From contig DASVTU010000011.1 of NCBI GenBank assembly GCA_036387415.1, positions 13,819 to 77,818 on the forward strand: DNA of 64,000 nt, written 5' to 3'. Position numbers and translations under genes: made by a program. This document shows, in pieces, positions 17,402 through 26,989 of this stretch (its first letter is position 1; every line of letters starts with the position of its first letter). The notes under the pieces are model-generated. The model did not search any database. It was not told where the DNA came from and was given only the letters and a program-made list of their open reading frames with translations. This DNA comes from DASVTU01 sp036387415 (GTDB lineage: Bacteria > Acidobacteriota > Blastocatellia > Pyrinomonadales > Pyrinomonadaceae).

Positions 17402-18103
17402 ATGAGCACAGCCGACACCGCGACTCGCGTCGCTGACGACACGGAATGCCTTGCCCGGCTTCTGGAAGGTAGGTGGAGCTGCCGCGGCTTCCTACCCGAT
17501 CCAGTCTCGCGGGAGACTATCACCCGGATTCTTGACCTCGCCCGCAGGTCGCCTTCGGACTGCAACACCCAACCGTGGCACGTGTTCATCACGGTAGGAG
17601 AAGGTACCGAGCGTTTTCGGGCAGCGCTGTCCGCACATGCCCCCGCCGTGGAGAGCAACCCGGACTTCTCGCACCCGACGCGATACCCTAATCCCTACCT
17701 GCGGCGGCGGATGGAGTGCGCTTTCCAGTTGTACAGCAGTGTGGGCATCGCTATGGCTGACAGAGCGGCTTCGGCGAAGCAGGTAGCCAAGAACTTCGAG
17801 TTCTTCGGCGCGCCACACGCCGCTATCATCACCACCGAAGCGGAACTTGGTGTCTACGGTGCAATCGACTGCGGGCTGTACTTGCAGACCTTCCTGCTGG
17901 CCGCGCACAGCCTCGGCCTCGGTGCCGTACCACAGGCGGCGCTGGCTAACTACGCCCCGTTCATTCGGAAGTACTTCGATCTGCCCGGCAATCGTTTGAT
18001 CGTCTGCGGCGTGTCGTTCGGTTGGCCCGATCACGACCATCCAGCCAACAGTTTCCGCACATCCCGCGTCTCGGTCGAGGAGACCGTGACGTGGGTGGAG
18101 TGA
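17402..18103 (+). CDS. Nitroreductase family flavoprotein
   Basis: 233 residues, FMN-dependent nitroreductase fold. RWSCRGFLPDPV is the N-terminal R-S-x-R-x-F element that grips FMN phosphate; LARRSPSDCNTQPWHVFI is the second FMN-binding element; ECAFQLYSS and DCGLYLQTFLLAAHSLGLG build the dimer core; and CGVSFGWPDHDHPAN is the C-terminal flavin loop. In biosynthetic clusters such enzymes oxidise or reduce ring intermediates, for example thiazoline, enone or quinone-like groups. It is the first gene of a plus pair with trpS, 20 bases apart. GGAAAGGG lies some 14 bases upstream of the ATG, so ribosome binding is only modest. Confidence 0.9.
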   Translation: MSTADTATRVADDTECLARLLEGRWSCRGFLPDPVSRETITRILDLARRSPSDCNTQPWHVFITVGEGTERFRAALSAHAPAVESNPDFSHPTRYPNPYLRRRMECAFQLYSSVGIAMADRAASAKQVAKNFEFFGAPHAAIITTEAELGVYGAIDCGLYLQTFLLAAHSLGLGAVPQAALANYAPFIRKYFDLPGNRLIVCGVSFGWPDHDHPANSFRTSRVSVEETVTWVE

Positions 18104-18123
18104 AACCCATAGACCATACATCC

Positions 18124-19230
18124 ATGAAGTCATCCACAAGCGAGCCCGAGGGCGGCGCGCTGATAGACCCGTCCTTCGCTGAGTCGGAGGCGCGTAGCGC
18201 GCGTCTTGAGGAGGCCATACATAGCAACCCCGCTGCCCATCGTGTCCTGACCGGCGACAGACCGACCGGGCACCTGCACTTGGGGCACTACTTCGGAACG
18301 CTTCAGAACCGTGTGCGCCTACAGAACCTCGGCGTGCAGATGTTCGTGCTGGTTGCGGACTACCAGACAATTACAGATCGAGACAGCCCGGAGTCACTGC
18401 CGGACGACGTGGACGCGCTCGTCACCGACTACCTTGCGGTCGGTATCGACCCGGAGCGTGCCACCATATTCGCGCATTCCCAGGTCGAGGCGCTCAACCA
18501 GATCTTCCTACCGTTCCTGAGTTTGGTGAGCGTCGCAGAAATCGGACGCAACCCGACCGTCAAGGACGAGATGGTCGCTTCCGGTCAAGCCGCGATGTCG
18601 GGACTGATGTTCACATATCCCGTCCATCAGGCGGCCGACATCCTATTCTGCAAGGGAACGGTCGTGCCTGTCGGCAAGGATCAAGTCCCGCACTTGGAGT
18701 TGGCGCGGCTCATCGCGCGGCGGTTTAACCGTCGCTACAGCCCCGACCGTCCCTACTTCCCGGAGCCCGATGCACTGCTGAGCGACGCGCCCGTGTTGCT
18801 CGGAACCGACGGTCAGAAGATGAGCAAGAGCCGCAACAACTCCATCCCGCTCAGCGCGACCACCGACGAGACAGCGCGTATGATCTCGCGCGCCAAGACC
18901 GACTCCGACCGGCACATCACGTATGACCCGGTTAACCGGCCTGAGGTGTCGAACCTGCTTCTGCTTGCGGCATTGTGCTTGGACTGGAAGCCTAAGTCGG
19001 TCGCCGAGCAGGTCGGCGACGGCGGCAGCGCGGCGCTCAAGCGCCTCGTCACGGAGGTCGTCAACGAGCACTTCCGCGAGATTCGCGCGCGACGGACGGA
19101 GTTGGTGCGAGATCGGGGTTACCTACGGCAGGTTCTGCTCTCCGGCAACGAGCGCGCCCGTGAGATCGCCCGCGAAACTCTCTCAGACGTAAAGCGGTTG
19201 ATGCACACGGAGTACGGTGACACCCATTGA
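18124..19230 (+). CDS. trpS: Tryptophanyl-tRNA synthetase inside the biosynthetic cluster
   Basis: 368 residues from ATG 18124; the frame is open upstream to 18022, but that would lie within the nitroreductase gene. Class Ic synthetase signatures: TGDRPTGHLHLGHYFG (HIGH-type motif near residue 50) and GTDGQKMSKSRNNSIPL (KMSKS near 232), with LVADYQTIT and GKDQVPHLELAR in between as in bacterial TrpRS. It charges tRNA-Trp. Standing next to a nitroreductase in the midst of PKS/NRPS genes, it is unlikely to be the housekeeping copy. Indolmycin and chuangxinmycin producers keep a second, resistant TrpRS in their clusters, so self-resistance is the leading inference; supply of Trp-tRNA to a biosynthetic enzyme is the alternative. 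Confidence 0.95.
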   Translation: MKSSTSEPEGGALIDPSFAESEARSARLEEAIHSNPAAHRVLTGDRPTGHLHLGHYFGTLQNRVRLQNLGVQMFVLVADYQTITDRDSPESLPDDVDALVTDYLAVGIDPERATIFAHSQVEALNQIFLPFLSLVSVAEIGRNPTVKDEMVASGQAAMSGLMFTYPVHQAADILFCKGTVVPVGKDQVPHLELARLIARRFNRRYSPDRPYFPEPDALLSDAPVLLGTDGQKMSKSRNNSIPLSATTDETARMISRAKTDSDRHITYDPVNRPEVSNLLLLAALCLDWKPKSVAEQVGDGGSAALKRLVTEVVNEHFREIRARRTELVRDRGYLRQVLLSGNERAREIARETLSDVKRLMHTEYGDTH

Positions 19231-19372
19231 TGGGTTTATCTCGTCGGGGGCTCCGAATGGGCGCAACGCGGGTCTGCCGAAAACCCCATCTTAATCAGGG
19301 ATGAATGTCGTCGCTGAGGCCGACACCGAACGCAGTCGGCGTCAGGTCAATGTGCCATTACCTGCCACCGAA

Positions 19373-20404
19373 TCAGTTCCCTGTCCCGTCGGGGGTGCTC
19401 ACGAACACGGCGTGGCGGGTGGTAAGGCGGATGACCCGCTCGACCGTGAATCCCGCCTCCTTGAGCTGGGCCATCTGGCTGCTCTCGGTACGTCCCTCGG
19501 TGCCGTCTTGACAAACGGTCATCTGAAACAGCGCGCGCAGCCAATCGACCTCCTGCCCGGCGAGCGGTTCGATGACCAGAAGACGTGGGACTGTGCCTCC
19601 GCCCTGCTTGGCCGTCTCGGTCATGGCGGCTAAGATGTTCCGCAGGATCCGCACCGAAGAAGCGTGATTCCAGTTGTGCAGGACGTTCTTGAGCGTGTAA
19701 AGGTCGTAGCCGCTTGGGACATCGGTCAGGATGTCGACCTCGGCGTAGCTGAGCCGCTTCAGCAGTTCCGCGTTACCAAGCCGCTGCAGCTCTGCCGCAG
19801 CGCGCTGGCACGTGTCTGCGCGCTCTCCCACGACCCCCGTCAGATGTGGGTGGACCAGCAGGATTGCCTTGAGCATGGCTCCTCTGCCACCGCCTAGATC
19901 GATTACCGACCGCACCTGCGAGAAGTCGTACATCTGTGCCAGTTCGGTGGAAACCTGCCGGGTGAGGTCTTCCATTGCGTTGTCATAAATGTCGGCGTCC
20001 TCCGGGTGCTTTTCGAGGTAGCCGTAGAGATTCATACCGTGACGGGCGCGGAAGGCCGACTCGCCGGTATTGATGGTGTGCAGAATGTTGCCGAAGGTGT
20101 CGGTGTAGAGTCCGGTTGCTAAGATAACGTAGTGCCGCATCGACTCCGGGTGATCATCGCGCAGACGGTGCGACAACGGGCTGTTGACGAACTTCCCGTC
20201 GCCCAGGTAAGTGAAGACGCCCAGCATTGACAGCGAGCGCAGCACCACATGCAGGGGTTCAGCGGCTGCTCCCGTCCTCACAGCAATTTCCTGGTAAGTC
20301 ATCGTGCTGTCACCGAGCGCGTCGGCCACTCGAAGGCTCGCTGCCGCCCCGAGCGTCTTGGAGAACCAGCCCATCGCGGAAAGCCGCATCAAGTCCAAGT
20401 TCAT
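19373..20404 (-). CDS. SAM-dependent methyltransferase, O-methyltransferase (Methyltransf_2) type
   Basis: 343 residues from ATG 20404 (GGGAGG about 10 bases upstream); a 23-codon longer frame lacks a ribosome site. An N-terminal winged-helix dimerisation domain (DLMRLSAMGWFSKTLGAAAS, MTYQEIAVRTG) precedes the Rossmann methyltransferase: VIDLGGGRGAMLKAIL near residue 170 is SAM motif I, VGERADT follows, and YTLKNVLHNWNH is the acidic/His region, with the catalytic His in HNWNH. Relatives methylate hydroxyls in plant and bacterial secondary metabolism. It lies downstream of the C-PCP gene in the same direction with a 230-base gap, and converges with trpS. Confidence 0.88.
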   Translation of the reverse strand: MNLDLMRLSAMGWFSKTLGAAASLRVADALGDSTMTYQEIAVRTGAAAEPLHVVLRSLSMLGVFTYLGDGKFVNSPLSHRLRDDHPESMRHYVILATGLYTDTFGNILHTINTGESAFRARHGMNLYGYLEKHPEDADIYDNAMEDLTRQVSTELAQMYDFSQVRSVIDLGGGRGAMLKAILLVHPHLTGVVGERADTCQRAAAELQRLGNAELLKRLSYAEVDILTDVPSGYDLYTLKNVLHNWNHASSVRILRNILAAMTETAKQGGGTVPRLLVIEPLAGQEVDWLRALFQMTVCQDGTEGRTESSQMAQLKEAGFTVERVIRLTTRHAVFVSTPDGTGN

Positions 20405-20635
20405 TCTGACAACGCCTCCCTTCGTTGATCTCGCAACCGATTCAGCGACGTATTCGGAGCACAAGAGTCCCAACTTACACTGCTGGAGGTACTCCCACTA
20501 GCAAGCTTAGTATTGCCATATCACGCCCGCGAGAGCCGCCCGCACCCGTCTCGCCGTCCCCGTGCCACCAGCGCACAAAGGCCATCTACCAAGTCGCTAC
20601 CGCCACCACAAACGCCGCAGCACCCACTCACACAA

Positions 20636-22204
20636 CTACGGCAAGCGCTCCCTCAACCGAGCGGCCAACATGTTCGGCGTCGGATTGGCGAAGAGGTCGG
20701 CTAGCTTCACCGGAACATTGATGGACTTCTTGATCCGCTGTACCAGCAACGCACCCATCAGCGAATTCCCGCCAGAGGTAAAGAAGTTGGCATCGGCTTC
20801 AATGCCGTCGCGTCGCAGCAGTTCCCGCCAGAGCGCCAACAGGTCATTAACGAGCCAGTCTGGCCCGCCGTCGTCGGCGGTTGTCGGCACGGGCGCGGGC
20901 TTGTCCTCGCGGGCTGGCTGAGGCCAGCCGTCAACCGGACGCTCCACATTGCCTCCGACGGTGACGATCAGCTCGTCGTAGCGGGACAGCAGTAGCTCGA
21001 CCTCATCCCGGGTGAACACTTGGTTGCGGAACACTGCCCTGATCCGAATGCGCTCGGCTGAAGGGAGCGGGGGAACGAAGAACTCCAGGTCGAATCGGCT
21101 GAAGCCGTTCTCCACCTCCACCAGTTGCCGGGCGGCTAGGCCGCCAATCGTGAAGTCGATGCCGACGGCGTCGTGGACATGGGGGACGTAGTTGAACAGG
21201 AAGCGGAACAGCGGGCTGCGCCACGCCCGCGCGTCGCGCGCGACGAACAGTTCGGCCGGGACGCTCGCATGCCCCAAAGCCTCCAGGAAGATGCTCCGCG
21301 TGGCGGCGACCAGCGCGCGGAAGCTGCCGGACGGATCAACACGCACCCGCAGAGGGAGAACGTTGATGTGGTAGCCGATGGCCGACAGGGCATTTGGTGG
21401 CCGGGTGCTGACGGGTAGACCAACTATCAGGTCGCTCCCCGCGCCGTGCAGGCTGAGGAGCAGATAGTACGCGGCGAGCAGGATCACCGATTCCGGTGCG
21501 TGTAACTCCCGCCGGAGCCGGTGCACCACATCCCTTGCCCCGGTCGATAGGTCACGCTGCACGGCATCTCCGCTCAGCGTCGGCTCGCCGAGGTCCTGCT
21601 TCCCTACGCGGAGCGAGGATGCCGAAGGCACGTAGCCATCGAGTAGGGAGCGCCAGAACTCCACAGACGCAGGTGCGGGCGCGGCCTCCGGCGTCGCCTG
21701 CACCTGCTCGACGGACAGCGTCTTGCCTGCAAGAAGGGTGTCGTAGCCACCGACTAGCTCGTTCTGGAGGATGGACATGGACATGGCGTCCACGATCAGG
21801 TGATGGGCCACAAGGCAGAAGACATGCGCGTCAGGAAGACGGAACAGGGCGGCCCGCACCAACAGTTGATCATCCTTGAGCGTGAAGGGCTCGGCCACGA
21901 ACGCGTCGAGATCAGCGGTCAGCGTCTCCTCGGTCGAATCCCGATGTGCGATGGTCGGCTCAGCCTCCTCGGGCACCATCACTCGTTTGGTGAGCGTGCC
22001 GCCATCTGCGTGAAATACCGTCCGCAGCACGTCGTGCCGTCGCACCTGGACGCGGAGAGCCTGGCCGAGCAGGTCAGGCCGAAGTGCGCCCTCTACCCTG
22101 AAAGTAACGTTCAGGTTGTTCACGCCGCTTCCGGGGACGAGCTGTTCCAACAACCACATCGCCGTCTCACGGCCGGTGGCGGGCGAGGCTTCGGCCAAGT
22201 CCAT
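20636..22204 (-). CDS. NRPS condensation domain with carrier (C-PCP)
   Basis: 522 residues. The condensation domain (about 1-420) shows LRTVFHADGG, HHLIVDAMS (the H-H-x-x-x-D-x-x-S active site, near residue 135), VGLPVSTRP, and IGYHINVLPLRVRV. A linker leads to a carrier, DANFFTSGGNSLMGALLV, with the phosphopantetheine Ser near 480. No adenylation domain. It follows the A-PCP gene by 14 bases on the same strand, so the pair forms a split module with two carriers. It would condense the acyl group from the PKS or thioesterase-carrier with an amino acid loaded by the A-PCP protein. Confidence 0.93.
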   Translation of the reverse strand: MDLAEASPATGRETAMWLLEQLVPGSGVNNLNVTFRVEGALRPDLLGQALRVQVRRHDVLRTVFHADGGTLTKRVMVPEEAEPTIAHRDSTEETLTADLDAFVAEPFTLKDDQLLVRAALFRLPDAHVFCLVAHHLIVDAMSMSILQNELVGGYDTLLAGKTLSVEQVQATPEAAPAPASVEFWRSLLDGYVPSASSLRVGKQDLGEPTLSGDAVQRDLSTGARDVVHRLRRELHAPESVILLAAYYLLLSLHGAGSDLIVGLPVSTRPPNALSAIGYHINVLPLRVRVDPSGSFRALVAATRSIFLEALGHASVPAELFVARDARAWRSPLFRFLFNYVPHVHDAVGIDFTIGGLAARQLVEVENGFSRFDLEFFVPPLPSAERIRIRAVFRNQVFTRDEVELLLSRYDELIVTVGGNVERPVDGWPQPAREDKPAPVPTTADDGGPDWLVNDLLALWRELLRRDGIEADANFFTSGGNSLMGALLVQRIKKSINVPVKLADLFANPTPNMLAARLRERLP

Positions 22205-22218
22205 TTCCCGATCTCCTC

Positions 22219-23955
22219 CTAGAGTAACTCGTCTGACAGCTTGGCCACAGTGCGGTTAGTTATCAGGTCTCGCACAGTGAACATGAGGCCGTGCTTGCGT
22301 GCCTCGTTCACAACCTGTGCCGCGCCGAGGCTGGTGCCGCCGAGCGCGAAAAAGTCGTCACCCACGCCGACCGCGGTTTCCGTACCAGAATAGCGCGCGA
22401 ACAGATCGCACAGCAACTTCTGCTCTGGCGTTCGCGGTGCGCGGAATGATGTCGCCGAATTGAATCGCGGTACGGGCAGCGCACGCGTGTCGAGCTTGCC
22501 GTTGGCGTTGAGCGGGAGAGTGCTCAGTTCAACGAAGATGTCAGGTACCATGTACCCTGGTAGGCTCACCGCGGCATGCTCGCGCAACTGTCGCTCATCG
22601 AGCTCGCTCCCGTCGGCGGAGACGACATACGCGACGACGTGCTGGTCGTGCACAGCAACCGCGACCTGTCCAACATCCGGGTGCCGCAGAAACACGGACT
22701 CGATCTCGCCGAGCTCGATCCGGTAACCACGGATCTTGACTTGGCTGTCCAACCGGCCGAGGAACTCCAACTTCCCGTCGGTCGATAGGCGGGCGCGGTC
22801 GCCGGTGCGGTACATCCGCGACCCCGGCTGCCCGAACGGGTCAGGGACGAACCGTTCAGCAGTCAGACCGGGACGGTGGAGGTAACCGCGTGCGAGTTGC
22901 TCACTATTGATGTAGAGTTCGCCGACCTCTCCGGCCGCGACCAGCCGAAGCTCTTCGTCCAGTACATACAGCTCGGTTGTCCACGTCGGATAGCCGATTG
23001 CAACGGCACCCGGCTCCACGGAATCGCCCGGCCGCACGAAGTACGCGCAGCAGCCCACAGTCGCCTCGGTCGGGCCATACTCGTTGATAATCGTAACGTC
23101 TGGATGTCTGCGACGGAACTCGGCTACGGACTCGCCGAGCAACATCTCGCCGCCGACGACGAGCTCCCCTGTCGGTGCCGCGGTGTCCGGCAACGTGGAG
23201 AGCAGTGCCAGATGCGAGGGCGTGACCTTGAGGAAGTCAGGGGAGACGCTTAGCTCCTCCAGCGCACTCACGTGAACACATCCCCCTGATACCAGTGGCG
23301 TGTATAGGGTTGTGATGGTCATGTCGAAGGCTGCCGAGGACTGCAGCACCGCCAGTCCGCGCACGCTCGGGTAGTGAGCCTGCGCATAGGCGAGATAGGT
23401 GACCAATGCACGGTGTTCGATAACGACGCCTTTCGGCGTTCCGGTGGAGCCCGAGGTGTAAATGACATACGACGTATTGCCGGGCAGCAGCAGCGCCGTG
23501 CGGTCGGTGTTACCCAAGTCGCAGGGCGAACGGCCGTCCAGTAGCCGGGAGGTTTCACGGTCGTCGAGTACAACCGAGAGAACGTCTAGACCTTCGACGA
23601 CGTGCCTGTCGGCCTCAGTGGTGACGACCAGCACTGGGCGTGCGTCACGCATCATGAACGCGATGCGCTCCAGCGGGTTGTCTAATTCGATTGGAAGGTA
23701 GGCGGCACCAGACTTGAGTACGCTGAGGAAGGCGACGATCAACTCGGCAGAGCGTCGTATCACCACGGCCACCAGCTTTTCCGGCCCGGCACCGAGCGCC
23801 ACCAGGTGACGAGCGAGACGGTTGGCACGTGAGTTCAGCTCAGCGTAAGTCATCGCTGCATCCGGGGTCGTCAACGCCACCGCATCAGGGGTGGCGGCGG
23901 CCTGACGCTCGAACCATTCGGGTAGCAGGACGGAGGGGATTCCAGCGTTCTCCAT
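22219..23955 (-). CDS. NRPS adenylation domain with carrier (A-PCP), Asn-like code
   Basis: 578 residues. Adenylation motifs: TYAELNSRANRLA, YVIYTSGSTGTPKG (near 170), NEYGPTEATVG (near 290), YRTGDRARLSTDG, GYRIELGEIE, LPLNANGKLD. The carrier DDFFALGGTSLGAA has its Ser near 538. Reading the ten specificity positions by eye against GrsA gives D-M-T-K-V-G-E-V-G-K, two changes from the Asn code D-L-T-K-L-G-E-V-G-K; Asp is the next candidate. Lies between the C-PCP and the Cys thioesterase genes in one minus operon. No condensation domain of its own. Confidence 0.93.
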   Translation of the reverse strand: MENAGIPSVLLPEWFERQAAATPDAVALTTPDAAMTYAELNSRANRLARHLVALGAGPEKLVAVVIRRSAELIVAFLSVLKSGAAYLPIELDNPLERIAFMMRDARPVLVVTTEADRHVVEGLDVLSVVLDDRETSRLLDGRSPCDLGNTDRTALLLPGNTSYVIYTSGSTGTPKGVVIEHRALVTYLAYAQAHYPSVRGLAVLQSSAAFDMTITTLYTPLVSGGCVHVSALEELSVSPDFLKVTPSHLALLSTLPDTAAPTGELVVGGEMLLGESVAEFRRRHPDVTIINEYGPTEATVGCCAYFVRPGDSVEPGAVAIGYPTWTTELYVLDEELRLVAAGEVGELYINSEQLARGYLHRPGLTAERFVPDPFGQPGSRMYRTGDRARLSTDGKLEFLGRLDSQVKIRGYRIELGEIESVFLRHPDVGQVAVAVHDQHVVAYVVSADGSELDERQLREHAAVSLPGYMVPDIFVELSTLPLNANGKLDTRALPVPRFNSATSFRAPRTPEQKLLCDLFARYSGTETAVGVGDDFFALGGTSLGAAQVVNEARKHGLMFTVRDLITNRTVAKLSDELL

Positions 23956-23985
23956 GACTCCCGGTCTCTTCTGGGATGTGGTCGG

Positions 23986-24789
23986 TTATTGGGCCGTACG
24001 GCCAGCCAGCAGATTGGACACTGCCCGTGCGGTGGGGTCGTGGCGGAGCAGGTGGTGGTGCTCAACCACTATCCTGATCTCGTGCTCGACCAGATGCCTA
24101 ATCGGCGCTTCGTCGCCGGGCTTGACCGAGCGGATCGCGATGTTGCGAGCCCAGATGGAGCGTGGGTCGAACCGCGTAGCCGCGACCAGATACTCCACCA
24201 GCGAGCCGAACACACCGGCTAGTTCGTCGCGAATCTCATCGTCCAAGCCAAGACGTTCAGCGGCGGTGGCTATGGTGACGGTGAAGACCTCGCCGAGCGC
24301 CGACCCGACCGAGCTGAGGTCTTCGTCACCAAACTTCTCCTGCACCCGACGGCCCGCCTCATGGAACTCGCGCAGTTCGTCCTGTGACAGCACGGAAGCC
24401 ATCGCGTCGCCGACAGTGTGGAAGTCACGGTAGAGGCCGAGGGCATTGGGCAGTTCGGGATCAAGGAGTATCAGCAGCGGCTCGTCCTGCCAAGTGGCGA
24501 TACGCTCGGCCATCTCCGCAGCGAAGACCGCGCCCGCGCAGTAGCCGAGTACGGCACGCACCGTCTGGCTACTCCGCCGAACATCGCCCAGCCACCAGTC
24601 CACGTAGCCCGTCGAGGCGACCTGCTGGGGGGCGGGCGGCAGCGCCTCCCACACGGTCATCGGCGGATCGAGCCGCGGCACGAGGTCGTGGAATCCTGCT
24701 TGCAGCCGACCCGTGTTGCTGAAGTCTAACGCGAGCACCAAGCGCGGATCCTGACCTTTACTCAGGATTTTCCACGAATTCTCAGCCAT
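23986..24789 (-). CDS. Thioesterase with Cys in the nucleophile elbow
   Basis: 267 residues, alpha/beta hydrolase of the NRPS thioesterase type. The elbow reads VLGYCAGAVFAAEM, a Cys (near residue 84) where most thioesterases have Ser in G-x-S-x-G. LLILLDPELPN supplies the acid, and the C-terminal VEHHHLLRHDPTARAV the His, matching the usual G-D-H-x-x-x-L pattern loosely. Cys thioesterases are known in the release of strained beta-lactones and beta-lactams (obafluorin, sulfazecin systems). It lies 30 bases upstream of the A-PCP start in the same operon. Final release or cyclisation is inferred; a hydrolytic editing role is possible. Confidence 0.8.
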   Translation of the reverse strand: MAENSWKILSKGQDPRLVLALDFSNTGRLQAGFHDLVPRLDPPMTVWEALPPAPQQVASTGYVDWWLGDVRRSSQTVRAVLGYCAGAVFAAEMAERIATWQDEPLLILLDPELPNALGLYRDFHTVGDAMASVLSQDELREFHEAGRRVQEKFGDEDLSSVGSALGEVFTVTIATAAERLGLDDEIRDELAGVFGSLVEYLVAATRFDPRSIWARNIAIRSVKPGDEAPIRHLVEHEIRIVVEHHHLLRHDPTARAVSNLLAGRTAQ

Positions 24790-24969
24790 AGTGATTCCTT
24801 CGGAAGACCTCTGTGCACTGGCAACTCCAAGTGGGTGATCAGGTCACCGAAGTCGCCAGTACCCGCAGTGTACTAGCTGCCCCTAGCGTAGCCGAGTTGT
24901 GCACGGCGAACTGCCGCTCGACCAAGATAAAACCGCGAGTGAGAATTCACGCCAGCTTGAGGGTACATA

Positions 24970-26463
24970 TCACGGTGTGGGAACCATCTCAGGCGGTACC
25001 TCCCGCAACGTGCCGAACGCTCGTGATACCTTGACCCATGTGCTGGCAATCTCAGCCAGCTCGGCCTCCTCAATGCTCAACCCCCGGTCGGACAATGCCG
25101 CGGCGAGCCACTCGCGCTGGTCTTCACCGCCCGGCCCGGAATGCAGCTCCGCTAACGCGACGGGAGTGACGGCCGGATCGGGTTGGGGAGCGCGCAGGTG
25201 CCATTCGGTCTGCCACTGGTAGCAATCGGCGATGGCGGCGAGCGCGAAGTCGTCTCCCGGCTTTCCGGCCAGTTGCAGGGATAACGGCAGGCCGTCCGTG
25301 CCGAAGCCCATGGGCACGGCGATGGCCGGGAAGCCGACCGCGTTCCAAGTGCTGGGCAGCCAAGAGACTGCCTGCATGGCAACCGGGTCGTCGTATCGGG
25401 CCGCGGTGGTCGGCCAAGTCGGCGTCGCGATGACCGCGACGTCGTCGAATGTAGCGCGTAGGCTGTGTGTTGTCCGCCGCCGAAATCCCTGCGCCCGGTT
25501 ATAAGTCGCCTCAGTTACCAAGCCACCGAGCGCGACGAGGCGGCGGAATGGGCGGCTGAACTCAGGCCAGCACCGCCGTAGATTCTCGCCGTGTACCTCG
25601 AAAGCCTCGGCCAGCATGGTCACGAGTTGAGCGGCGAATAGCGGGAACACCTCGTTTAGCGCGACATCAGCGATCTCGGCACCAGCCGTGCGTAAGGATT
25701 CCAGCGCGCGGTCGAAGGCGGCGGCGCAGTCCGTGGACAGCCCGGCGGCCTTCTCCAGCAGCTCGAACGGCACGCCCACGCGAACCCCAAACAAGTCCCG
25801 CCGCCAGGCCACAGGGTGCTCGGCGCGTCCCGCCATGACGGCGAGCACGCTCGTTGCCCCTCGAACCGTGCGGGCCAGCGAGCCGACCGTGTCCAGCGAA
25901 CGGCTCAGCGGTCGGCATCCTTCCAACGGCACTAGGCCATAGGTCGGCTTGAACCCGGTCACCCCGCACAGTGCGGCCGGGATGCGAATGCTGCCATTGG
26001 TGTCGGTGCCGATAGCGGCGTCGAACAGTTCAACCGGAATGCCGTTTGCGCTGCCGCAGCTTGAGCCGCCGGTCCAGCGGTCGGGGTCCCACGGGTTGCG
26101 AGGCACCGGAAAGTCCAGTGCCGGATCTGGCCGGGACAACCCATGCTCAGCCATCGAGGTCTTGCCGAGCACCACCGAACCCGCCTCGCGCAGCCGGGCT
26201 ACTATGGTGGCGTCCCGACCAGCCCACCACCGTTCGTCGTAAACTTTGCTCTGCCCGGTGGCGACCTTCTCGCGGGTGGCGAGGATGTCCTTCACACCGA
26301 TGAGGACGCCGTGCAGCGGTCCAGTCTCTCCGTCGGCCGAATCCAGCTCGGTGGCCGTAGTCGCGGCCTCCACGGGAAAGCGCGTTAGGTAGCTCCCTAG
26401 CAACGGGTCGAGGCAATCGGCCCGGTAAAACGCTTCGGCAACTCTGGTTCGGACGTTCTCCAC
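24970..26463 (-). CDS. Amidase signature family hydrolase
   Basis: 497 residues. The amidase signature triad Lys, cis-Ser, Ser is present: VLIGVKDI (Lys near 57), WTGGSSCGSANGIP (cis-Ser near 135), and GTDTNGSIRIPAALCG (nucleophile Ser near 158), followed by GFKPTYGLVPLEG. These enzymes hydrolyse or transfer amides. The third Gly of the usual G-G-S-S-G-G-S is Cys. First gene of the minus NRPS operon, 180 bases ahead of the thioesterase. It may trim an amide from a precursor (for example of the Asn-like residue) or act in ammonia supply. Predicted cytoplasmic. Confidence 0.9.
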   Translation of the reverse strand: MENVRTRVAEAFYRADCLDPLLGSYLTRFPVEAATTATELDSADGETGPLHGVLIGVKDILATREKVATGQSKVYDERWWAGRDATIVARLREAGSVVLGKTSMAEHGLSRPDPALDFPVPRNPWDPDRWTGGSSCGSANGIPVELFDAAIGTDTNGSIRIPAALCGVTGFKPTYGLVPLEGCRPLSRSLDTVGSLARTVRGATSVLAVMAGRAEHPVAWRRDLFGVRVGVPFELLEKAAGLSTDCAAAFDRALESLRTAGAEIADVALNEVFPLFAAQLVTMLAEAFEVHGENLRRCWPEFSRPFRRLVALGGLVTEATYNRAQGFRRRTTHSLRATFDDVAVIATPTWPTTAARYDDPVAMQAVSWLPSTWNAVGFPAIAVPMGFGTDGLPLSLQLAGKPGDDFALAAIADCYQWQTEWHLRAPQPDPAVTPVALAELHSGPGGEDQREWLAAALSDRGLSIEEAELAEIASTWVKVSRAFGTLREVPPEMVPTP

Positions 26464-26989
26464 GACTCGGCTCTCCCTGTCACATCCGCTCCCCTTAACT
26501 CGACTCTGCTCGGCTTCTATCAGATGCAGAGCGTAATGAACGCCTGTTCCCTGCTCTTACCCTGACTGTACTAACCACAAGCGTCAAAGTCAATAAGGTC
26601 TCCATCTGACCGCTTATCACTTTTAGGAGAGTAAAAGATGAGGGTTCATAATCCACGATAAGAGTTTAGGTGTCAGCCACAACTTCTTACTGGAGAAAGA
26701 TTATGAACCTGCTGCGAAGAGACCCACGCCCTCTCTTCTTTGTTGTTAAGGCCCTTCCGCCGCTTCCCGCAGAAGACCTGCGCCGCACTCATCGCCGCCT
26801 TGTGCTAGAGCGCGCAGGCGTCGAGCTTCGCCAACGGCGGCCGACGGGCAACTCTACAAGAACCGATGGCTACCAAGACAGGCGACGCCGGTGTAGAATG
26901 CGAATCGGCCTTGCTCGGTTCTCCGCTCGTAAACGTCTTCTTGGCAGAAACACTATACGCGGAGGAGGGCAGGGCGTGACAGGCCGACC
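26464..26989 (+). other. Region without a recognisable gene
   Basis: About 525 bases between the amidase start and the transposase relic. The first 170 bases are AT-richer and should hold the amidase operon promoter on the minus strand. The rest may be the decayed 5' part of the same transposase, but I cannot align it. ORFs here show no family. Confidence 0.4.
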
